NCBI GenBank assembly: GCA_903838415.1
Contig: CAILYI010000146.1
Coordinates: 1 to 64,000 of the forward strand
DNA from: an uncultured Anaerolineae bacterium
GTDB taxonomy: Bacteria > Chloroflexota > Anaerolineae > Anaerolineales > Villigracilaceae
Direction: 5' to 3'
Length of the DNA: 64,000 nt
In this document: positions 40,228 through 49,477 of the stretch, piece by piece
How positions within the stretch are numbered: the stretch's first letter is position 1
How the letters are laid out: the number at the start of each line of letters is the position of its first letter
Position numbers and translations under genes: made by a program
Notes under the pieces: model-generated
The model's database searches: none
Seen by the model: the letters and a program-made list of their open reading frames with translations, nothing else
What the model was told of the DNA's origin: nothing

Positions 40228-41142
40228 GTGACCTCCATCTTGACGGCGGATTTGCGCAAACGGTTCAGTGACCAGGTGCAGGAGAACGTGCTCCTCGCGC
40301 CTTACACCTCCGCGCGCATTGGCGGTCCGGCAGATATATTGGTCAGCGCACGCAGCGCGGAAGAGCTTGCCAGCGCCGCGCAGGCCTGTTGGGACGCCAA
40401 CCTGCCCTTCACCCTGCTCGGAGGAGGCTCAAACCTCCTGATCAGCGACAAAGGCATCCGGGGAGTCGTCATTTTGAACAAGGCCAAGGCGACAGAGTTC
40501 CGACCGGGTTTGAAACCAACCGTCTGGGCAGAATCCGGCTCGGTTTTTTCCAACCTGGCTCACCGGGCCGCCGCCCAGGGATTTTCCGGCCTGGAATGGG
40601 CCGCAACGGTGCCAGGAACGATCGGCGGAGCAGTTTATGGTAATGCCGGAGCTTTTGGCGGCGAAACCGCTCACGACCTGCTGCGCGCCGAAGTCTTGAC
40701 CGAAGCCGGGCGAACCTGGTGGCCGGTGGAAAAACTGGAATATGGCTACCGTACCAGCCTGTTAAAACACGCGACAGGAAAAGCCATCATTCTTTCGGCT
40801 GAATTTAGGTTAACAAACGGCGATTCTGAGACAATTAAGGCTACAATTAGCCAATTAACTCTACGCCGAAAATCGACTCAACCACCCGGCGCCAGTATGG
40901 GTTCAATGTTCAAAAACCCACCCGGAGATTTTTCCGGACGTTTGATCGAAGCCGCCGGGCTGAAAGGGATGCGCATCGGCAACGCCGAAATCAGCAGCAT
41001 TCATGGCAATTTTTTCGTAAATCACGGCGAAACCCTGGCCGAAGATGTCAAATTACTGATTGAGCTGGCCCAAAAAACTGTCAAAGAACAGTTCGGCATT
41101 GACCTGGAACTCGAAGTTGAAATGATTGGCGAATGGAAATGA
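40228..41142 (+). CDS. murB: UDP-N-acetylmuramate dehydrogenase
   Basis: NVLLAPYTSARIGGPADILV, LLGGGSNLLISDKGIRGVVI, GLEWAATVPGTIGGAVYGNAGAFGGE; GTG start. Confidence 0.95.
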   Translation: MTSILTADLRKRFSDQVQENVLLAPYTSARIGGPADILVSARSAEELASAAQACWDANLPFTLLGGGSNLLISDKGIRGVVILNKAKATEFRPGLKPTVWAESGSVFSNLAHRAAAQGFSGLEWAATVPGTIGGAVYGNAGAFGGETAHDLLRAEVLTEAGRTWWPVEKLEYGYRTSLLKHATGKAIILSAEFRLTNGDSETIKATISQLTLRRKSTQPPGASMGSMFKNPPGDFSGRLIEAAGLKGMRIGNAEISSIHGNFFVNHGETLAEDVKLLIELAQKTVKEQFGIDLELEVEMIGEWK

Positions 41143-42257
41143 CAACAGCGAACATAAAACGCACGATCGCCGTTTTATTTGGAGGCCGCTCTGGTGAACA
41201 TGAGGTTTCTCTCATGTCGGCCCGCTCGGTGCTTTCAGTGCTGGACCGCAACAAATATGATGTTGTTGAAATCGGGATCACGCACGAAGGTGCGTGGTTA
41301 ACCGGGCAGGATGCGCTGGCGGCGTTTGAGCAGGGACAAACTGAGACCCTGCTCCCCGCCAGCCTGCTGCCCGACCCTTCACGACCAGATCTGTATGTGA
41401 TTCGAAACAATAATTTTGAAAAATACACCGCGGTGGATGTCTATTTCCCCGTGCTGCACGGCACTTACGGCGAAGATGGCACCATCCAGGGTTTGTTTGA
41501 GATGGCGGATGTGGCTTATGTCGGCGGAAGCGTGATCGGTTCGTCAGTTGGCATGGAAAAAGGTGTTTTCAAAGATGTGATGAGCGCCAATGGTCTGCCG
41601 GTGATCGAATCGATTGTGGTGCTGCGTTCGGAAATTGAAAAGGACATCGAAAGCGTGGTTAAACGCGCCGAAAGTGTGAGCGGCTACCCATTATTTGTCA
41701 AACCCGCCAATCTTGGTTCCTCTGTCGGCGTCACCAAATGCAGCTCACGCTCGGATATCGCCGAAGGGTTGATGGAAGCTGCGCAGTACGACCGGCGCAT
41801 CCTGATCGAGCGCGGCGTACCCAATCCACGCGAAATCGAAATTTCAGTATTGGGCAACGATGAACCGCAAGTCTCCGTACCGGGTGAAATCATCCCTGGC
41901 GCTGATTTTTACTCCTACGACGCCAAATATGTGCTGGGTAACTCCGAACTGCGCATCCCTGCCCCGCTCAGTGACTTTCAAACGGAACAGGTCAAGGACA
42001 TCGCCCGACGCGCCTTCAAAGCCGTCGATTGTTGCGGCATGGCGCGGGTGGATTTTCTGCTCGACCCGCAGACCGGCGAAATCTTTCTCAACGAAATTAA
42101 CACCATCCCCGGCTTCACCCGGATCAGTATGTACCCCAAGCTTTGGGAAGCCAGCGGCCTGTCCTACCCCGCGCTGGTAGACCGCCTGATCGAATTAGCA
42201 GTGGAACGCAAAGCCGAACGCGACCGCAGCGTGCACCAATACCGGAGAAACGCATGA
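41133..42257 (+). CDS. ddl: D-alanine--D-alanine ligase
   Basis: IAVLFGGRSGEHEVSLMSARSVL, PLFVKPANLGSSVGVTKC, EIFLNEINTIPGFTRISMYPKLWEASGLSY. Confidence 0.96.
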   Translation: MEMTTANIKRTIAVLFGGRSGEHEVSLMSARSVLSVLDRNKYDVVEIGITHEGAWLTGQDALAAFEQGQTETLLPASLLPDPSRPDLYVIRNNNFEKYTAVDVYFPVLHGTYGEDGTIQGLFEMADVAYVGGSVIGSSVGMEKGVFKDVMSANGLPVIESIVVLRSEIEKDIESVVKRAESVSGYPLFVKPANLGSSVGVTKCSSRSDIAEGLMEAAQYDRRILIERGVPNPREIEISVLGNDEPQVSVPGEIIPGADFYSYDAKYVLGNSELRIPAPLSDFQTEQVKDIARRAFKAVDCCGMARVDFLLDPQTGEIFLNEINTIPGFTRISMYPKLWEASGLSYPALVDRLIELAVERKAERDRSVHQYRRNA

Positions 42258-43300
42258 GCCCCGACCACACCACTATTACCCGCGCTGAAGCCGTCCGTTT
42301 GCGCCGTGAAGATGAACAAAAGCGGCGAGATAAATTGACGCAAAAGAATATGTCAAAACCGAAGCCGGTCGCCGCGCCCAAGCCTGCCACTGCGCACAAA
42401 CCTGCCGCCAGACTCCAAACGGAGCGAAAGCCGCCCGCCCAAAGCCTGCCGCTCGTTTCGACAAGCCGCCTGCAGCGTCGTTATGACATCGGCATGAGCA
42501 CACCGTATGGGCGCACCGGAAATTTCAACTCGCCCAAGGTAAAAAATCCAGCGAGTTCCTTTTCCATGCCCCATATTGAATTTGGACCGCGCTGGGTCTC
42601 GCTGCTCATTTCAGTCTTTTGCGCCGCCAGTTTGTACATGCTCTTCAATATGAGTTTGTTCATCGTGAGTAATGTTGACATCGTCGGCAATAACCGCGTG
42701 GATGTTAACGAAATTGTAAATAATTTAGGAGCAATGGGGCAACCCACGGTACTTCTGAACCCGACACAAATCGAATACAATATCCTGGCTTCCTTTCCAG
42801 ACATTTCCAATGTGCAGGTTGCGGTAAACCTGCCAGCCAGTATCACGGTAACAATCATCGAACGCGAACCAATCACCGCCTGGGTTAAAGATGGTCAGGT
42901 AGTTTGGGTGGATGCGCAAGGATTTGCATTTCCTCCACGCGGATCGATCGAGGGGCTGACCACCGTGACGGCGAACGGCGATCCGCCCACGCCCGCCGAA
43001 CTCGATGTAACGCAAAAAATTGGGGCCCGGCCGTTCCTAACGACTGATCTTTCTTCGGCCATTGTGACCCTTTCACCATATGTTCCCCAAGGCGCAGCCC
43101 TGGTTTTTGACCCGAAATATGGTCTGGGCTGGAGCGATCCGCGCGGCTGGAAGGTTTATTTCGGCCATTCCAATGGCGACACCGCCATGAAGTTAAAGGT
43201 TTATCAATCCATGCTTGATTTTCTGAGCGCGAAATCTGTTCAGCCCAGCCTGATCAGCGTGGAATTTCCCGGTGCTCCGTTCTATAGAGTAGAGCAATAG
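42254..43300 (+). CDS. ftsQ: FtsQ/DivIB-type POTRA division protein with long basic cytoplasmic N-terminus
   Basis: Single TM, then POTRA VSNVDIVGNNRVDVNEIVNNLG..., IIEREPITAWVKDGQVVWVDAQGFAFPPRG; ATG 42254 overlaps the ddl stop. Confidence 0.85.
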   Translation: MSPDHTTITRAEAVRLRREDEQKRRDKLTQKNMSKPKPVAAPKPATAHKPAARLQTERKPPAQSLPLVSTSRLQRRYDIGMSTPYGRTGNFNSPKVKNPASSFSMPHIEFGPRWVSLLISVFCAASLYMLFNMSLFIVSNVDIVGNNRVDVNEIVNNLGAMGQPTVLLNPTQIEYNILASFPDISNVQVAVNLPASITVTIIEREPITAWVKDGQVVWVDAQGFAFPPRGSIEGLTTVTANGDPPTPAELDVTQKIGARPFLTTDLSSAIVTLSPYVPQGAALVFDPKYGLGWSDPRGWKVYFGHSNGDTAMKLKVYQSMLDFLSAKSVQPSLISVEFPGAPFYRVEQ

Positions 43301-43301
43301 T

Positions 43302-44549
43302 ATGGATGATATCGTTGTAGGAATTGATGTTGGCACAACCAAAGTCTGCACCCTGGTAGCCAGGGTGGAGCAGGACGATTCTCTGCGCATCATGGGGGTG
43401 GGAATCGAACCATCTGAAGGCATCCGCAAAGGTGTCATTGTCGATTTGACGTCCGCCTCGCAGGCTATTACCCGCTCCATTGTTCAGGCTGAGCAGACCT
43501 CGGGACTGAAAATTGATTCAGCGTTGGTCAGCCTGGCCGGGGCGCACGTGGCTTCCGTCAACAGCCGGGGCGTGGTGGCGGTCTCTGGATACAACACCGT
43601 CGATCAAAGCGACATCGAGCGCGCCATGGATGCAGCCCGCGGCGTGGCCATTCCCAACAGCCGAGAAATCATCCACGTTATTCAGCGCGGGTTTTCACTC
43701 GACGGCGAGGACGGCATCCACCAACCGGTCGGAATGCACGGATATCGCCTGGAAGTGGAAGCACACGTCATAACGGCGGCAACGGCAACGGTGGAGAATT
43801 TGCGTCAGGCAGTGGGAGCCGCGGGTGTGCATGTGGCGCAATTCGTCCTGAATCCGCTCGCTTCCGCCGAAGTGGTGCTGACCGATACCGAACGAAACAT
43901 GGGCGCGGTCGTCTGCGACATCGGCGGCGGGACAACCGACCTGGCGATTTACGTCAACGGCGATGTCTGGCACACCATGGTATTGGCAGTTGGCGGCAAT
44001 CACATCACTCAGGATATTGCGCATGGCCTGCGCCTGCCGCTGAATGAGGCTGAAGAAGCCAAAAAAATGCACGGGCACGCCCTGCAATCTGAAGTTGGAC
44101 TGGATGAGACCTTCAATATCAAGCCATTTGGCGAGGAAAGTCCAGTGCGTATGAATCGCCGCGACCTGGCGCTGATCATTGAGGCGCGCGTGGAAGAAAT
44201 GTTTGACCTGGCGCTGCAGGAGATTAAACGTTCCGGCTATGATGGGCTCCTACCGGCCGGGATGATTTTGACTGGCGGCACCAGCCTGCTGCCTGGCATC
44301 CGCCAATTGGCGAGCAAAGTGCTGGGGATGCCTGTTCGCACCGCACAGCCGGAAAAACTGATGGGATTGGCCGATAAGCTCAATTCACCGGCCTACTCCA
44401 CCAGCGTCGGGCTGCTCACCTGGGCAGCAGCCATGCAGGCCCTTCCAATGCATGACAACTCGAGAAAAGGGCATCCGCCACGACAACAGAAAGGAGAAGG
44501 CAAAAATTGGAATACTTTCAAAGATTTATTTGGTCGCCTACTCCCGTAA
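43302..44549 (+). CDS. ftsA: Cell division protein FtsA
   Basis: IVVGIDVGTTKVCTLVARV, VCDIGGGTTDLAIYVNG, GMILTGGTSLLPGIRQLA. Confidence 0.94.
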   Translation: MDDIVVGIDVGTTKVCTLVARVEQDDSLRIMGVGIEPSEGIRKGVIVDLTSASQAITRSIVQAEQTSGLKIDSALVSLAGAHVASVNSRGVVAVSGYNTVDQSDIERAMDAARGVAIPNSREIIHVIQRGFSLDGEDGIHQPVGMHGYRLEVEAHVITAATATVENLRQAVGAAGVHVAQFVLNPLASAEVVLTDTERNMGAVVCDIGGGTTDLAIYVNGDVWHTMVLAVGGNHITQDIAHGLRLPLNEAEEAKKMHGHALQSEVGLDETFNIKPFGEESPVRMNRRDLALIIEARVEEMFDLALQEIKRSGYDGLLPAGMILTGGTSLLPGIRQLASKVLGMPVRTAQPEKLMGLADKLNSPAYSTSVGLLTWAAAMQALPMHDNSRKGHPPRQQKGEGKNWNTFKDLFGRLLP

Positions 44550-44638
44550 AAGATAATTCTCTTAATGATGGCATAAGCCAGTTCGCTTTCGCAAAAATTG
44601 TACCTTTATCTACCCGGTAACCGTCTCAGGAGGACAAA

Positions 44639-45895
44639 ATGGAACTTAAACCTGTGGAAACATTTGCCCGTATCAAAGTCGTCGGCGTCGGTGGTGGCGG
44701 CTGTAATGCCGTGAACCGTATGATCATGGAAGGCATCCAGGGCGTCGAATTTGTGGCTGTCAATACCGATGCTCAGGCACTCCTCCTGGCGAAGGCGCCC
44801 ATCAAAGTCCGCATCGGTGACAAACTGACGCGCGGCCTTGGTGCAGGCGGCAACCCGGAAGTTGGCCGAAAATCCGCGGAAGAAACCGCAGAAGAGCTTT
44901 ACAGCGTACTTAAAGGCGCGGATATGGTCTTCGTGACTGCCGGACTGGGCGGAGGCACCGGAACTGGCGCAGCACCCATCGTTGCCCAGATCGCCAAAGA
45001 GTGCGGAGCGCTGACGATTGGCGTGGTGACTCGTCCCTTCACTTTTGAAGGCGCCCGCCGCATGCAGTCGTCCGAATCTGGCATGGAAATGCTGAAAGAA
45101 CATGCCGATACATTGATCGTCATTCCAAACGACCGGCTTCTGCAAATTGTGGACAAGAAAGCCAGCCTGAATGACGCCTTCCGCATGGCCGATGACGTTC
45201 TGCGTCAGGGCATTCAGGGCATTTCAGAGTTGATCACCGTCCCTGGCCTGATCAACCTTGACTTTGCCGATGTAAAAGCGATCATGTCTGAAGGTGGCGC
45301 CGCGCTGATGGCAGTCGGTCACGCTGAAGGGGACGATCGCGCCCGCCTGGCCGCTGAACAGGCCATTTCGAGCCAACTGCTCGACATTACGATTGACGGC
45401 GCACGCGGCGTGTTGTTCAATGTCACCGGCGGCCCCAACATGACTCTGTTCGAGGTCAACCAGGCTGCGGCGATTATCCGCGAAACCGCTCACCCCGATG
45501 TGAACATGATTTTCGGGGCCGTCATCGACCCGAACATGGGCGACGAAATCCGCATCACGGTCATTGCCACCGGTTTCGAACGCGCCAGCATGCCGCGCCG
45601 TATGATTGTTGAGCAGCGCCCGATGAATACCGCGCCACGTCAGCAGGAACAGCGCCCAATGGGCAATAATGCCCCGCGCCAGCAGGAACAACAGCGCCCG
45701 ATGAATACCGCCCCACGCCCGCAGGAACAGCCTCGTCCAACGCAGGGCATCCCGATGGAGCGCCCATCCGAGTCAGTGAGCGTAAACGCCGCCCCTCCCA
45801 CGCCGTCCATCTCGGTAAATCCGCCCGAATTCAGGGGCCAGCCTTCCTACCAGGAAGATCTCGACATCCCCACCTTCCTGCGCAATCGACGTTAA
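44639..45895 (+). CDS. ftsZ: Cell division protein FtsZ
   Basis: [39 protein letters not shown]-terminal peptide [19 protein letters not shown] upstream. Confidence 0.97.
   Translation: MELKPVETFARIKVVGVGGGGCNAVNRMIMEGIQGVEFVAVNTDAQALLLAKAPIKVRIGDKLTRGLGAGGNPEVGRKSAEETAEELYSVLKGADMVFVTAGLGGGTGTGAAPIVAQIAKECGALTIGVVTRPFTFEGARRMQSSESGMEMLKEHADTLIVIPNDRLLQIVDKKASLNDAFRMADDVLRQGIQGISELITVPGLINLDFADVKAIMSEGGAALMAVGHAEGDDRARLAAEQAISSQLLDITIDGARGVLFNVTGGPNMTLFEVNQAAAIIRETAHPDVNMIFGAVIDPNMGDEIRITVIATGFERASMPRRMIVEQRPMNTAPRQQEQRPMGNNAPRQQEQQRPMNTAPRPQEQPRPTQGIPMERPSESVSVNAAPPTPSISVNPPEFRGQPSYQEDLDIPTFLRNRR
45614..45730 (+). repeat. Tandem repeat in FtsZ C-terminal linker
   Basis: Encodes [12 protein letters not shown] / [14 protein letters not shown] / [12 protein letters not shown]. 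Confidence 0.85.
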
Positions 45896-45899
45896 TCAC

Positions 45900-45929
45900 A
45901 GTGGAGGCGCAGCATGCTGCGCCTCCACT
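45900..45929 (+). terminator. Perfect palindrome/terminator after ftsZ
   Basis: AGTGGAGGCGCAGCA|TGCTGCGCCTCCACT followed by CATTTTTTAT. Confidence 0.8.
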
Positions 45930-45937
45930 CATTTTTT

Positions 45938-46504
45938 ATGACACCCAAACCCGCGCTCTCGTCCGATGAAATTCTCAAGGCAGAATATGACTACATTGCC
46001 AGCACAGTCTTTCAGGCCAATGAAGATCGCTCCCGCGCCACATCCTTTTACCTGCTGACGTTCAGCAGTTTCATCGCGGCAATCGTCAGCTACCGGTTGG
46101 ACAACAATCTAAACGGAACCTGGATGGATACCGGCTTTTCTGCGCTGTTCTTTATCCTGGCTGGAATGGGGGTTTCGACCGTCCTGCAGCTTGCCCGCCT
46201 GCGCATGGCCTGGTATGAAAGCGTGCAGGCCATGAATCAGATTAAAGATTACTACATTGAGCATGATGCAGAGCTAGAAAAAGCCTTCGCCTGGCGTGGA
46301 AAAACCGCGCAGAAATTCAAATGGAACAGCGTTGGCTTTCTGCTTGTGATGCAGGTCGCCCTGCTGGGCGGCGTAGCCTTGGGCACCTCCATCTTTTTTT
46401 GTGTGCGCGCCATATCAGGGACAAGTTGGCTGCTCCCAGCAGCCCTGGGCGGAATTGCATTCATCATATGGCAGATTGACCTTTACCGCAGCAGCCTGAA
46501 ATAA
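45938..46504 (+). CDS. Hypothetical multi-TM (~4 TM) protein
   Basis: MTPKPALSSDEILKAEYDYIASTVFQANEDRSRATSFYLLTFSSFIAAIVSYRL...; the ORF-track start 45914 lies inside the terminator palindrome, so ATG 45938 is preferred. Confidence 0.65.
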   Translation: MTPKPALSSDEILKAEYDYIASTVFQANEDRSRATSFYLLTFSSFIAAIVSYRLDNNLNGTWMDTGFSALFFILAGMGVSTVLQLARLRMAWYESVQAMNQIKDYYIEHDAELEKAFAWRGKTAQKFKWNSVGFLLVMQVALLGGVALGTSIFFCVRAISGTSWLLPAALGGIAFIIWQIDLYRSSLK

Positions 46505-46507
46505 CGA

Positions 46508-46540
46508 AAAATCCCGATCTCACAATGAGACCGGGATTTT
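46508..46540. terminator. Bidirectional terminator between convergent genes
   Basis: AAAATCCCGATCTCA...TGAGACCGGGATTTT. Confidence 0.8.
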
Positions 46541-46544
46541 GATT

Positions 46545-47810
46545 TTAATCCTGCCACTCGAGTTCATAATCGCCGATCGACACCGTATCGCCATCTTTGA
46601 CTCCAGCCTGGCGCAGTGCGGCCTCGATCCCGAGAATTTCCATCAATTTTTGAAAGCGGCGCAGCGAACCGGCATGCTCGAAGTACGTCATCTTGGCGGT
46701 GCGCTCAATGCCAGCGCCAGCGACGCGCCACTCATTGGAGCCTTCCCGAGTGATTTCAAACTGCTTGGGATCGTCCTTGGGACGGTACACAGGCAGGGGC
46801 GCCTCGGTATCCGCCAACGCGGGCGTATCAGCCAGTTTGTTGACCGCCTTGAATAACAGGTCACGGATGTCGGTGCGGGCCATTGCAGAAATCGTCATCA
46901 GCTCGTAGCCGCGCTTTTTCAGTTCTTTCTTCAGCGCCGGATAAATTTCCTGCACTTCAGCCTGATCGATCTTGTTCAGTGCCACAATCTGCGGCTTTTT
47001 GGCAAGATTCGGATCAAACAGCGACAGCTCGCCATTGGTCTGGCTGAAATCGGCCAGGGGATCGCTCGAAAGGCCATCGATGAGATGGATTAAGACCCGG
47101 GTGCGTTGAATGTGACGCAAAAACTCATGCCCCAACCCCGCACCCTGACTCGCGCCCTCGATCAACCCGGGAATATCCGCCAGCACGACGGTGGTTTTCT
47201 CATCCACGCGCGCCACGCCCAGGTTGGGCTCAAGCGTGGTAAAGGGATACGGCGCAATCTTGGGCTTGGCGTTGGTCAACACCGAAAGCAAGGTGGATTT
47301 CCCAGCGTTGGGAACGCCGATGATGCCGATATCCGCAATCAGTTTCAATTCAAAACGCAGCTGCTTTTCTTCGCAAGGCTCGCCCTTTTCACCGGTCCGG
47401 GGCGCCTGGTTGGTGGACGTGGCAAAATGCTGATTGCCGCGTCCGCCACGCCCGCCTTTGCAAACCAGCAAACGCTGACCGGGTTCAGTCAGGTCGCCGA
47501 GCAAATCACCGGTCAGGGCATCATACACCACCGTGCCGGGCGGAATGGCAATGATCAAATCTTCAGCGCCACGACCGGACATATTATTGGGGCCGCCGCC
47601 TTTGCCATCCTGCGCCAAAAAGCGCATGTTGTGACGATATTCTGCCAGGGTGTTGATAGTTGCACGCACCTCAAGGATAACATCGCCACCCTTGCCACCA
47701 TCGCCGCCATCCGGGCCGCCGCGCGAAACAAATTTTTCACGGTGAAAATGCACCATGCCATTGCCACCGTTGCCGGATCGTACGTAAATTTCTGCTTGAT
47801 CGATGAACAT
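46545..47810 (-). CDS. obg: GTPase Obg/CgtA
   Basis: MFIDQAEIYVRSGNGGNGMVHFHREKFVSRGGPDGGDGGKGG, GVPNAGKSTLLSVLTNAKPKIAPYPFTTLEPNLG; C-terminal OCT-like domain. Confidence 0.97.
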   Translation of the reverse strand: MFIDQAEIYVRSGNGGNGMVHFHREKFVSRGGPDGGDGGKGGDVILEVRATINTLAEYRHNMRFLAQDGKGGGPNNMSGRGAEDLIIAIPPGTVVYDALTGDLLGDLTEPGQRLLVCKGGRGGRGNQHFATSTNQAPRTGEKGEPCEEKQLRFELKLIADIGIIGVPNAGKSTLLSVLTNAKPKIAPYPFTTLEPNLGVARVDEKTTVVLADIPGLIEGASQGAGLGHEFLRHIQRTRVLIHLIDGLSSDPLADFSQTNGELSLFDPNLAKKPQIVALNKIDQAEVQEIYPALKKELKKRGYELMTISAMARTDIRDLLFKAVNKLADTPALADTEAPLPVYRPKDDPKQFEITREGSNEWRVAGAGIERTAKMTYFEHAGSLRRFQKLMEILGIEAALRQAGVKDGDTVSIGDYELEWQD

Positions 47811-47853
47811 AGTCTTACACTTCTCACTAATCTGACTTTTACTGTCGGGGAAA

Positions 47854-47928
47854 AATAAGGATTGGCATTATGGAATGCCCCAGGTCGCAAATTGCGACCG
47901 TCAGGGTATAACATTGCCAATCCTTATT
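47854..47928 (-). promoter_or_regulatory. Nested inverted repeat in the obg leader / intergenic region
   Basis: Outer AATAAGGATTGGCA...TGCCAATCCTTATT (14 bp perfect); inner GGTCGCAA-a-TTGCGACC and GGCATT-atgg-AATGCC. Confidence 0.65.
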
Positions 47929-47979
47929 GTACCATTCGGATTAACCGACTTTTAGGCAACCAAGCCCCAATCTACCGGC

Positions 47980-49302
47980 CTACTTCTTCCCAAACTTCGC
48001 TTTGAGCAAATCTTCCAGCGTGGGCTGACCAATCTCTTGCAGTTCGTAGCGCACGCGCTGGTACGGCTTGTTGATTTTGATAATACGCGTCAGGTCGATC
48101 GGCGTGCCAATCACCACCAAATCCACATCCGAAGCATTGATGGTCGCTTCCAGGTCACGGGTTTGCGCCTCGCCGTAGCCCATGGCAGGCAGGATTGGGC
48201 CAGTTTTGGGATATTTCACATACGTGGCGGCGATGGATTTGACCGCAAACGGGCGCGGATCGACGATTTCAGCAGCGCCAAAGCGACGGGCGGCGACAAA
48301 ACCCGCCCCGTAGGCCATTTCTCCGTGCGTGAGAGTGGGCCCATCCTCAACGACGAGAACGCGTTTGCCCTGAATCGCAGCCGGGTCATCCACAAACAGC
48401 GGAGATGCGCCTTCGATCACGACCGCATTCGGATTGAGCCGCCGCAGATTCTCACGGACCTTGATGACGCTCTCAGGATCGGCAGTATCCACTTTGTTGA
48501 TTACGAATACATCCGCCATGCGGACGTTGGTTTCGCCGGGATAGTAAGTGCTTTCGTGCCCGGGGCGATGCGGGTCAGCGACCACGATCTGGTAGTCGGA
48601 GACGTAGAAGGAGAAATCGTTGTTGCCGCCATCCCACAGGATGATATCCACTTCCTGCTCAGCCTGGCGCAGAATGGCTTCATAATCAACCCCGGCATAG
48701 ACGATCACTCCATTATCGATATGCGGCTCGTATTCTTCGCGTTCCTCAATCGTGCACTCATGCTTAGTGAGGTCTTCATACGTGGCAAAGCGCTGGACAG
48801 CCTGCTTCACCAGGTCGCCATAAGGCATGGGGTGACGGATGGCAGCCACCTTGTAGCCCATCTCACGCAGAATCAGCGATACGCGGCGCGTGGTCTGGCT
48901 TTTGCCTGAACCGGTTCGCACGGCGCAGACGGAAATAACCGGTTTGGTGGATTTGACCTGGGTGTATTTGGTGCCCATCAAACGAAAGTCGGCGCCGAGC
49001 GCATTGACCTGCGAGGCCTTATGCATGACGTATTCATGCGGCAAGTCAGAATAAGCGAACACAACCTGATCAACATTGTGTTTCTTGATCAGCTCAGCCA
49101 GTTCAGCTTCGGCATGAATCGGGATGCCCGCCGGATACAAATCACCAGCGAGTTCCTTGGGGTAAAGGCGGCCTTCGATATCAGGGATTTGAGTCGCGGT
49201 AAAGGCGACAACTTCATAATCCTTGTTGCCACGAAAAAAAGTGTTGAAATTGTGGAAGTCGCGTCCGGCGGCTCCCATGATGAGGGTTTTTATGCGGGAC
49301 AT
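47980..49302 (-). CDS. Cyclic 2,3-diphosphoglycerate synthetase-like GTPase family protein
   Basis: MSRIKTLIMGAAGRDFHNFNTFFRGNKDYEVVAFTATQIPDIEGRLYPKELAG, VCAVRTGSGKSQTTRRV, INKVDTAD. Confidence 0.8.
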   Translation of the reverse strand: MSRIKTLIMGAAGRDFHNFNTFFRGNKDYEVVAFTATQIPDIEGRLYPKELAGDLYPAGIPIHAEAELAELIKKHNVDQVVFAYSDLPHEYVMHKASQVNALGADFRLMGTKYTQVKSTKPVISVCAVRTGSGKSQTTRRVSLILREMGYKVAAIRHPMPYGDLVKQAVQRFATYEDLTKHECTIEEREEYEPHIDNGVIVYAGVDYEAILRQAEQEVDIILWDGGNNDFSFYVSDYQIVVADPHRPGHESTYYPGETNVRMADVFVINKVDTADPESVIKVRENLRRLNPNAVVIEGASPLFVDDPAAIQGKRVLVVEDGPTLTHGEMAYGAGFVAARRFGAAEIVDPRPFAVKSIAATYVKYPKTGPILPAMGYGEAQTRDLEATINASDVDLVVIGTPIDLTRIIKINKPYQRVRYELQEIGQPTLEDLLKAKFGKK

Positions 49303-49477
49303 GCAGGTTCTCCTGGTCAGAAAAGATGAATTTCAGCCATGTTCTTGCGGAAACCACATCGGCCACTTTGAGATCATCAAAACGACAAAGTCTCTCCTGC
49401 GCTTCAAAGGAGATTCCAAAAATCCTGTGGCAAAACAGGAATTAGCTGATTTTCGCAGCGCTCTTTGAGCAACTACG

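Noticed and set aside
48037-48909. 290-aa plus-strand ORF antisense to the cDPG synthetase-like gene
   Set aside because: Antisense artefact; the opposite strand has a clear P-loop protein.
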